Shown here: positions 1-4,612 of the stretch, piece by piece
Position numbering within the stretch: the first letter of the stretch is position 1
Layout of the letters: the number at the start of each line of letters is the position of its first letter
Source: an uncultured Veillonella sp.
Lineage (GTDB): Bacteria > Bacillota > Negativicutes > Veillonellales > Veillonellaceae
DNA: 7,344 nt
NCBI RefSeq assembly: GCF_905209685.1
Contig: NZ_CAJLUB010000096.1
Location: 1 to 7,344 of the forward strand
Reading direction: 5' to 3'
The notes under the pieces: model-generated
Told to the model about the DNA's origin: nothing
The model's database searches: none
The model's input: only the letters and a program-made list of their open reading frames with translations
Translations under genes and position numbers: made by a program

Positions 1-101
1 AAAAATGTGAACGCTGCTGGATCCACCGCGATACAGTAGGCCAAGATAGCGAACACCCTACACTTTGCCATCGTTGTGCAGAGGTTGTTAAATCCCTATA
101 A
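1..101 (+). CDS. ileS: Isoleucyl-tRNA synthetase, C-terminal end (partial)
   Basis: The reading frame is open from base 3 to a TAA at 99-101 and gives 32 residues, beginning KCERCW and ending with LCHRC, a short AEVVKSL tail and the stop. Two CxxC pairs (CERC and CHRC) about 16 residues apart, the first followed by Trp and the second by a short tail, form the C-terminal zinc-binding module of bacterial isoleucyl-tRNA synthetase. The sequence between them (VGQD..HP.LC.RC) fits that family well. The enzyme is cytoplasmic and charges tRNA-Ile; in this family the zinc module is needed for efficient charging. Only the 3' end is present, so the catalytic and editing domains lie off the left edge. 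A strong terminator follows 29 bases after the stop, so ileS is the last gene of its transcript. The assignment rests on a short stretch but the motif is distinctive. Confidence 0.9.
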   Translation, partial: KCERCWIHRDTVGQDSEHPTLCHRCAEVVKSL

Positions 102-130
102 TTATAGATAGGAAACAAGATAATTTATAG

Positions 131-190
131 AAACCCTTCTCTAATATTCTTTAGTTCGGTTTGAACTGGGAATGTAGAGAAGGGTTTTTC
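131..190 (+). terminator. Rho-independent terminator after ileS
   Basis: A perfect 13-bp inverted repeat pairs AAACCCTTCTCTA (131-143) with TAGAGAAGGGTTT (175-187), and the 3' arm runs into a T tract (185-189). The 31-base interior can fold further, AGTTC (153-157) pairing with GAACT (163-167). It lies 29 bases after the ileS stop and should end that transcript. Confidence 0.92.
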
Positions 191-420
191 TATTATAGCT
201 GAGTTTCTAAGTCATATTTATGCTAGTTTACAAAATATTAAGAAAATATATAGAATTATGAATTCATTGTATGCTATCTTTCTCACAAAACTATCTATCA
301 TAATTAGTACTTTATTATTTTCCTCATGAAAAATTAATGTGTAAAAATTTACTCATTTCATATTAAACTTAATATCCTAGTTTAAGATGTTTATAGTTAG
401 TTTAGTTATTGTGCTTATAT
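191..420. other. AT-rich intergenic region upstream of the small peptide gene
   Basis: The stretch without a gene runs from 102 to 437. Apart from the ileS terminator it holds no ORF with a credible ribosome binding site and no tRNA-like or CRISPR-like structure. It is very AT-rich and must carry the promoter of the small peptide gene. The best guess I can make is TTTACT (348-353) with TAATAT (370-375), 16 bp apart, which is only a 4/6 plus 4/6 match. An imperfect 20-bp dyad at 337-356 overlaps that -35 candidate. Confidence 0.5.
337..356. repeat. Imperfect dyad, possible operator
   Basis: The sequence is ATG-T-GTAAA-AA-TTTAC-T-CAT: eight paired positions per arm with one T/T mismatch per side and a 2-bp centre. 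It lies about 80 bp upstream of the small peptide ribosome binding site and overlaps the weak -35 candidate at 348-353. In AT-rich DNA a dyad of this size can arise by chance, so the regulatory reading is tentative. Confidence 0.25.
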
Positions 421-423
421 GAG

Positions 424-430
424 AAGGAGG
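424..430 (+). promoter_or_regulatory. Strong ribosome binding site for the 25-aa peptide
   Basis: AAGGAGG is a near-perfect Shine-Dalgarno sequence, 7 bases before the ATG at 438. It is the strongest ribosome binding site in the left half of the window and is the main reason to treat the tiny ORF as translated. Confidence 0.85.
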
Positions 431-437
431 AAGAGCA

Positions 438-515
438 ATGGTAGCAACTATCGTTAAAGCAATTTTGGCTGCACTTACTGGTTTAGCAAACGCAATCTTG
501 CCTTTATTCAAATAA
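438..515 (+). CDS. 25-aa cationic amphipathic peptide, unrecognised family
   Basis: The ORF encodes 25 residues, MVATIVKAILAAL (1-13) followed by TGLANAILPLFK (14-25). It has an ideal ribosome binding site 7 bases upstream and a dedicated terminator 18 bases after the stop, so it looks like a complete monocistronic gene. The composition is Ala/Ile/Leu/Val-rich with two Lys and no acidic residue. On a helical wheel (100 degrees per residue) the polar and small residues Thr4, Lys7, Thr14, Gly15, Asn18 and Lys25 all fall within about a 100-degree arc, and the rest of the surface is hydrophobic. This resembles membrane-active peptides such as phenol-soluble modulins, leaderless bacteriocins or the toxins of type I toxin-antitoxin systems. 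I do not recognise the family. No transporter, immunity gene or processing enzyme is next to it. Alternatives are a small membrane-protein regulator or a chance ORF within a small RNA. That it is a gene is likely; its function is inference. Confidence 0.72.
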   Translation: MVATIVKAILAALTGLANAILPLFK

Positions 516-533
516 CAATTTCATTCCCCAGAA

Positions 534-565
534 AAAAGACCACCCAGCTTGCGGGTGGTCTTTTT
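534..565 (+). terminator. Rho-independent terminator of the small peptide gene
   Basis: AAAAGACCACCC (534-545) pairs perfectly with GGGTGGTCTTTT (553-564) around a 7-base loop, followed by the end of a T run. The A run at 532-537 gives a T tract on the other strand too, so the hairpin could also stop transcription coming leftward. Confidence 0.93.
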
Positions 566-632
566 CTTATGCCTGAAAATAGAAATCAATTTGTAACATA
601 ATGATTTAGAGAATCTTTAAGTGTCGTTTAAC

Positions 633-646
633 TATAAGGCCTTATA
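633..646. promoter_or_regulatory. Perfect 14-bp palindrome abutting the -35 box, candidate operator
   Basis: TATAAGGCCTTATA is a perfect palindrome whose last base directly precedes the -35 hexamer at 647. A dimeric transcription factor bound here would contact or occlude RNA polymerase, so it is a good candidate operator or activator site for the barrel operon. No regulator gene is in the window, so the binding protein is unknown. Confidence 0.5.
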
Positions 647-675
647 TTGACTATAGAAGCAAGCATACCTATAAT
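647..675 (+). promoter_or_regulatory. Sigma-70-type promoter of the outer-membrane barrel operon
   Basis: TTGACT (647-652, 5/6 consensus) is separated by exactly 17 bp from TATAAT (670-675, 6/6). Transcription should start near 682, leaving a leader of about 83 nt before the first barrel gene. It is the clearest promoter in the window, and with no terminator between the three barrel genes it probably serves all of them. Confidence 0.85.
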
Positions 676-685
676 GAAGATTAAT

Positions 686-706
686 TGAACATGAAATGAA
701 CGTGAA
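686..706 (+). repeat. Tandem 10-bp direct repeat in the operon leader
   Basis: TGAACATGAA (686-695) and TGAACGTGAA (697-706) match at 9 of 10 bases with an 11-bp period, about one helical turn. They begin a few bases after the predicted transcription start. They could be a tandem protein site on DNA or RNA, or a chance repeat. Confidence 0.35.
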
Positions 707-764
707 GAACGGGCAGTGTTGTGTGGTTTTATTTCTTATGCAAAACGAGGGGAGCGTATAAGTC

Positions 765-1895
765 ATGAGAAGAAATGTATTCATTAAGGCGTTGGTGTTA
801 GGAACTATAGGATGTGTATTTAGTGCTACAGGTTTTGCAGCAGATGTACAAAATGGACATGGCCAAGGTATTGCAGACTCTACTACAGAAGTAAATGGGG
901 CTAAGCATGAAGCGGTTCGTTCTAGTTGGATGGATCGTACAGATATTATAGTCGGTACCCAATCTAAGGTAGGGGCTCAAGTTTCGGTAGAAACATTACA
1001 ACCCTTAACCCATTATGATGAAAACTCTAAATCAGTTCTATTCGTACAAGGTGGCATCGGTAAAGGCGGACAAGAGGATCAAGCTAGCTATTTCTCTGGT
1101 GGCAATGGGGGATATTGGTATCCATACAATCCAGTTACTAAAAAAGGCGAACAACGGTATAGACCTGAAGAACATCATAATACTAAATCATTGGGAACCG
1201 TTGCTAATGTCGGATTAGGCTATCGGATTCTCAGTAAACATGAACATGCATATGTAGGTGTTAATACGTTTTATGATCATTCCTTCTCGAAAAAATATAA
1301 CCGTATTAGCGGTGGCTTGGAATATGTATCTGGCTTTAACGAAGTTCGCGCTAATATCTATAAGGGATTAAATAGTACAAAATCTGAACCTTATAATGTA
1401 CCTTTATATGAAGGTTATTTTGAATTCTTGTTAGATGGTGGCACTGCAGGTTATACAGTTTACAAGTCTCAAAAAGCATTGTCCGGATATGATGTAAGCT
1501 ATGCACGCACCTTTAAGAATGCTCGTTGGGCACGTGCTTATGTAGGTGCTTATCATTGGAATGGCTTAGGCGCCACAACACATGGTGAAGGTCCTGCCTT
1601 AACTCTTAATGTTGGTAAAAGCCATGGCTGGCAAGCTGGTACTACATTACAACTTACACCACATGTTTCTCTAGATGTAGGGTATACATCAGATAATAAC
1701 AACTCTAGTGGTGCCTATGGTTTTGTTAAATACACATTAGGTACATCCAAGTTTGCTTGGCATGGTGGTAAGCATAGTGATGATACTATTACCAATGCAC
1801 GGGCTAGAATGTTAGATAAAGTAGATCGCAGTCCGATGCGAGTAGGTAATACCTATGAAGAATTCTGGATGGTAGTACCTTATGATCACTTATAA
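765..1895 (+). CDS. Passenger-less inverse-autotransporter-type outer-membrane beta-barrel, paralog 1
   Basis: The protein has 376 aa. Residues 1-25 form a classical signal peptide (basic MRRN, hydrophobic core, Gly-Phe-Ala before the likely cut at 25/26). Residues 26-64 are a conserved N-terminal segment shared with both downstream paralogs. From about 73 the pattern matches the beta-domain of intimin/invasin-type inverse autotransporters: SVETLQPLTHYD, then LGYRILSKHEHAYVGVNTFYD (about 151-171), an isgGLEY strand (182-187), GYDVSYARTFKNARWAR (241-257), and LTPHVSLDVGYT (297-308) before the last strand YTLGTSKFAW (323-332). The tail (333-376) ends acidic, then DHL. No LysM, Ig-like or lectin passenger follows, so the protein is essentially the barrel. 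Predicted location is the outer membrane. A GAGGGGAG ribosome binding site (747-754) supports the ATG. It is the shortest of the three, with a reduced first loop (about 65-72). Role as pore, adhesin or phage receptor cannot be told from sequence. Confidence 0.85.
   Translation: MRRNVFIKALVLGTIGCVFSATGFAADVQNGHGQGIADSTTEVNGAKHEAVRSSWMDRTDIIVGTQSKVGAQVSVETLQPLTHYDENSKSVLFVQGGIGKGGQEDQASYFSGGNGGYWYPYNPVTKKGEQRYRPEEHHNTKSLGTVANVGLGYRILSKHEHAYVGVNTFYDHSFSKKYNRISGGLEYVSGFNEVRANIYKGLNSTKSEPYNVPLYEGYFEFLLDGGTAGYTVYKSQKALSGYDVSYARTFKNARWARAYVGAYHWNGLGATTHGEGPALTLNVGKSHGWQAGTTLQLTPHVSLDVGYTSDNNNSSGAYGFVKYTLGTSKFAWHGGKHSDDTITNARARMLDKVDRSPMRVGNTYEEFWMVVPYDHL
819..872 (+). repeat. 54-bp block identical in all three barrel genes, copy 1
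   Basis: These 54 bases code for the end of the signal peptide and the start of the mature protein. They recur without a single difference at 1974-2027 and 3302-3355. Identity includes all synonymous positions. Confidence 0.95.
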
Positions 1896-1919
1896 AGGCT
1901 AGTGGGGAGACAGTAATAT

Positions 1920-3185
1920 ATGATAAGCAAGTTAGTATTTAGAGCCATGGTTTTAGGTGCTGTAGCATGTGCGTTTAGTGCTACAGGTTTTGCAGCAGAT
2001 GTACAAAATGGACATGGCCAAGGTATTACAGATTCTACTACAGAAGTGAATGGGGCTAAGCATGAAGCGGTTCGTTCCAATTGGTTAGATCGAACAGATA
2101 TTGCCGTAGGTGTTCAAACTGGTGGTACATCTGATTCGCATAAGGGGATGTTCCCTAGTGATTATAATAATAACTTTTACAATACAAAATCAGATTACGG
2201 GAATATCACTAAAGCCTATATAGAAACATTACAACCTATTACCCATTATGATGAAAACTCTAAGAGCGTTGTGTTCGTACAAGGTCGTATTGGCCGTGGT
2301 GGTGAGAAAATCTCCTCTAAAGAGGTAAGAGGTTATTTCACTCCAGACCTTGTAATGTCACCATTTGGGTTTGATGTTTTTACGGAAATCAATACAGATG
2401 AAAAAACATCTGAGTCGTTAGGAACGGTTGGTAGCTTAGGTGTTGGTTATCGTATTCTTAGTAAACATGAACATGCTTATGTAGGTGTTAACGCTTTTGT
2501 AGATCGTGCTTTCACAGGAAATTACAATCGTATCAGCGGTGGTGTAGAGTATGTGAATGGACTCAACGAAGTGTATGCTAATGTGTATAGAGGCCTTGGT
2601 GATAAGGAGCTCGTAAAAGGCGGTGGCGGTAATCCATATCCTAAACGCTTGTATCCTAATGGCTATCCAGATACATTCCCATACAATACCATTCCTAGTG
2701 AAAATTATAATACCTATGTAGGTGGTGGCGTGTTAGATGGATATGAAATAGGGATTGTAAGGTCCTTTAAAAATGCACGTTGGGCTCGTACCTATGTAAA
2801 TGGGTATCGTTGGAATGGCAATGGATTTAGCCACAAACAAGAATATAATTGGGGTCGTCCAGGTCATTGGTCTGTACCATGGTTTACTGCACGAAATGCT
2901 AACCATTATAAAGGCATTAAAATTGGTGCTGAATTACAGTTAACACCACATATATCTTTAGATATTGGGTATAACAATGCCAATAACATGTCGAAAGGGA
3001 TGTATGGCACTCTTAAATATACATTAGGTACATCTAAATTTGCCTTCTGGGGTGGCAAGCATAGTGATGATACGATTACTACAGCTCGCTCTAAAATGCT
3101 AGATAAGGTACGTCGTCAAGACATGATTGTAGAATCCTTTGATGACATTGAATACGATTATTTGGCGCCAATTGATCATCTATAA
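1920..3185 (+). CDS. Passenger-less inverse-autotransporter-type outer-membrane beta-barrel, paralog 2
   Basis: The protein has 421 aa and the same plan as paralog 1: signal peptide 1-25 (MISKLVFRAM start, Gly-Phe-Ala cut site), conserved segment 26-64, barrel from about 100 (YIETLQPITHYD) to the last strand YTLGTSKFAF (367-376), and tail 377-421 ending in DHL. Inverse-autotransporter framework motifs are LGVGYRILSKHEHAYVGVNAF (173-193), ISGGVEY, GYEIGIVRSFKNARWAR (274-290) and LTPHISLDIGY (341-351). The extra length relative to paralog 1 sits in putative surface loops: about 66-98 (Ser/Asp/Asn/Tyr-rich), about 130-165, about 227-270 (Gly/Pro/Tyr/Asn-rich), and about 301-330 (aromatic and His-rich). 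Only 24 bases separate it from paralog 1, with a TGGGGAGA ribosome binding site (1903-1910), so the two are cotranscribed. No passenger domain follows the barrel. Outer-membrane location is inferred; ligand or substrate is unknown. Confidence 0.85.
   Translation: MISKLVFRAMVLGAVACAFSATGFAADVQNGHGQGITDSTTEVNGAKHEAVRSNWLDRTDIAVGVQTGGTSDSHKGMFPSDYNNNFYNTKSDYGNITKAYIETLQPITHYDENSKSVVFVQGRIGRGGEKISSKEVRGYFTPDLVMSPFGFDVFTEINTDEKTSESLGTVGSLGVGYRILSKHEHAYVGVNAFVDRAFTGNYNRISGGVEYVNGLNEVYANVYRGLGDKELVKGGGGNPYPKRLYPNGYPDTFPYNTIPSENYNTYVGGGVLDGYEIGIVRSFKNARWARTYVNGYRWNGNGFSHKQEYNWGRPGHWSVPWFTARNANHYKGIKIGAELQLTPHISLDIGYNNANNMSKGMYGTLKYTLGTSKFAFWGGKHSDDTITTARSKMLDKVRRQDMIVESFDDIEYDYLAPIDHL
1974..2027 (+). 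repeat. 54-bp block identical in all three barrel genes, copy 2
   Basis: Identical to 819-872 and 3302-3355. It lies 1155 bp downstream of copy 1 in the same orientation and the same reading frame of its gene. Confidence 0.95.
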
Positions 3186-3247
3186 TACCACTGTAGTTTA
3201 GATTATAGATATTAAATAAGACATGTAATAATAGGAAAGTAATTTAT

Positions 3248-4498
3248 ATGAGCAAGACATTAATGATAAAAGCAATGGTTTTAGGTGCTGTAGCATGTGC
3301 ATTTAGTGCTACAGGTTTTGCAGCAGATGTACAAAATGGACATGGCCAAGGTATTGCAGATTCTACTACAGAAGTGAATGGGGCTAAGCATGATGCGGTT
3401 CGTTCTAACTGGATGGATCGTACAGATATCGTAGTTGGCGTTGGTATGAAAAATTCTGAAGAGTCGAGTAGCCATCACTTCCATAATTTTACGCCTTGGG
3501 AAAATCATCCTATTGTGGGGACTTCTGATAAATCCAAATCTACAGAACTCAACAAGTTATACATTGAGACATTACAACCTATAACCCATTACGATGAAAA
3601 TGCTAAAAGTGTTGTCTTTGTACAAGGTCGTATTGGACGCAGTGGAGAAAAGATATCCTCTAATAAATTAAATAATTATTGGGTTCCAGCTAGACCTGCA
3701 GGGACGTTTACGGTATATAATGGGCAAACAGATAAGGAAGAGTCCTTAGGTGTAAATGCTAATGTTGGTGTAGGGTATCGTCGCCTTAGTAAAGGTGAGC
3801 ATGCTTACGTTGGTGTTAATGCATTCTATGACCATGCATTTAAAAATGGATATAAACGTGTTAGTGGTGGCTTAGAATATGTGGTAGGGCTTAATGAATT
3901 CCATGCCAATATTTATAAAAATTTAGGATCTAATGAAAGAAAATATATAGGCCTTCATGGGCGAACTGATACATGGTATGATCCTACAGGATTGTATCCA
4001 TATGGAATGGATCCTGATCAAAGTCTTTATGATTATGCTAGGGTTGATTATGAAAATCACTGGGCTCTAAGTGAAAATACTGTAGCTAGAGGTTATGATA
4101 TTGGCTATGCTCGAACATTTAAAAATGCTAGATGGGCTCGTGTCTATGCAGACTATTATAACTGGCGTGGTAGAGAGGCTGTAAAAGTAGGGTATTATAA
4201 ATTACCTAAACGCGATGCTATTAAAGGCTTTAAAGTGGGGGCAGAATTCCATATTACACCACATCTTACTCTTGATGCGGGTTATAAAACAGCGTCTCAT
4301 CATTTGAGTGGTCCTTATGCAACTTTGAAATATACAATCGGTACATCTAAGTTTGCTTGGCGTGGTGGTAAACATAGTGAAAGTGCCATTACAACAGCAC
4401 GCTCTAAGATGCTTGATAAGGTACATCGCAGTGATATGGTTGTACAAGAAACTGTAGAAGAAACTTATGATCATGGCGTTGTCGATGTAGGTTTATAG
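3248..4498 (+). CDS. Passenger-less inverse-autotransporter-type outer-membrane beta-barrel, paralog 3
   Basis: The protein has 416 aa. It has a signal peptide 1-25 (MSKTLMIKAM start), the conserved N-terminal segment 26-64, a barrel from about 104 (YIETLQPITHYD) to YTIGTSKFAW (362-371), and a tail from 372 with the shared ITTARSKMLDKV element (381-392) but ending VDVGL, not DHL. Framework motifs match the other two: VGYRRLSKGEHAYVGVNAFYD (175-195), VSGGLEY, GYDIGYARTFKNARWAR (282-298), ITPHLTLDAGY. Putative loops at about 66-102 (Ser/His-rich), about 135-165, about 228-280 (Tyr/Asp-rich) and about 306-325 differ from both paralogs. The start is set by AGGAAAG (3233-3239), 8 bases before the ATG. 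The 62-base gap after paralog 2 holds no convincing terminator or promoter, so it is probably the third gene of the operon. Function beyond an outer-membrane barrel is unknown. Confidence 0.85.
   Translation: MSKTLMIKAMVLGAVACAFSATGFAADVQNGHGQGIADSTTEVNGAKHDAVRSNWMDRTDIVVGVGMKNSEESSSHHFHNFTPWENHPIVGTSDKSKSTELNKLYIETLQPITHYDENAKSVVFVQGRIGRSGEKISSNKLNNYWVPARPAGTFTVYNGQTDKEESLGVNANVGVGYRRLSKGEHAYVGVNAFYDHAFKNGYKRVSGGLEYVVGLNEFHANIYKNLGSNERKYIGLHGRTDTWYDPTGLYPYGMDPDQSLYDYARVDYENHWALSENTVARGYDIGYARTFKNARWARVYADYYNWRGREAVKVGYYKLPKRDAIKGFKVGAEFHITPHLTLDAGYKTASHHLSGPYATLKYTIGTSKFAWRGGKHSESAITTARSKMLDKVHRSDMVVQETVEETYDHGVVDVGL
3302..3355 (+). repeat. 54-bp block identical in all three barrel genes, copy 3
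   Basis: Identical to 819-872 and 1974-2027, 1328 bp downstream of copy 2. Copies 2 and 3 also share most of the preceding signal-peptide sequence, making them closer to each other than to copy 1 here. Confidence 0.95.
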
Positions 4499-4561
4499 GG
4501 GCTTCCGCATACACTACCCTCATGATTATTTATAATAGTTTAGCTTGTTCATAGGTTATAA

Positions 4562-4596
4562 AAAAGGAGCTAGTACATTATGTACTAGCTCTTTTT
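4562..4596. terminator. Bidirectional terminator between convergent genes
   Basis: GAGCTAGTACA (4567-4577) pairs perfectly with TGTACTAGCTC (4581-4591) around a TTA loop. An A run lies on the left (4561-4565) and a T run on the right (4592-4596), so both directions have a U tract. It lies 68 bases after the third barrel gene and 17 bases beyond the stop of the minus-strand gene, so it likely ends both transcripts. Confidence 0.92.
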
Positions 4597-4612
4597 ATGT
4601 TCTTGGTTATTT

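Noticed and set aside
696..761. A 21-codon ORF in the barrel operon leader ending 3 bases before the first barrel start, possibly a leader peptide
   Set aside because: It has no Shine-Dalgarno sequence at a usable distance, and no codon bias, run of regulatory codons or attenuator hairpin accompanies it.
810..824. Cys17 in the barrel signal peptides as a lipoprotein cleavage cysteine
   Set aside because: Preceding residues (TIG, AVA) are a poor lipobox, the hydrophobic core continues past the Cys, and a good signal peptidase I site (Gly-Phe-Ala) follows at 23-25.
798..980. Open antisense frame across the 5' end of barrel gene 1, with a similar one at 3281-3508
   Set aside because: They recur only because the underlying sense sequence is repeated among paralogs. 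They have no ribosome binding site and their composition is that of a shadow frame.
3186..3247. Separate promoter or terminator between barrel genes 2 and 3
   Set aside because: The 62 AT-rich bases contain TAATAA- and TTTAGA-like hexamers but at 23-bp spacing, and no GC-stem hairpin with a T tract.
819..3355. The three 54-bp repeats as insertion-sequence ends or a CRISPR-like array
   Set aside because: They are in-frame coding sequence of paralogous genes spaced more than 1.1 kb apart, with no transposase, target duplication or uniform spacers.
4202..4474. 90-codon antisense frame inside barrel gene 3
   Set aside because: It lies wholly within a well-supported gene, lacks a ribosome binding site, and has Cys/Met/Thr-rich composition typical of an antisense shadow.
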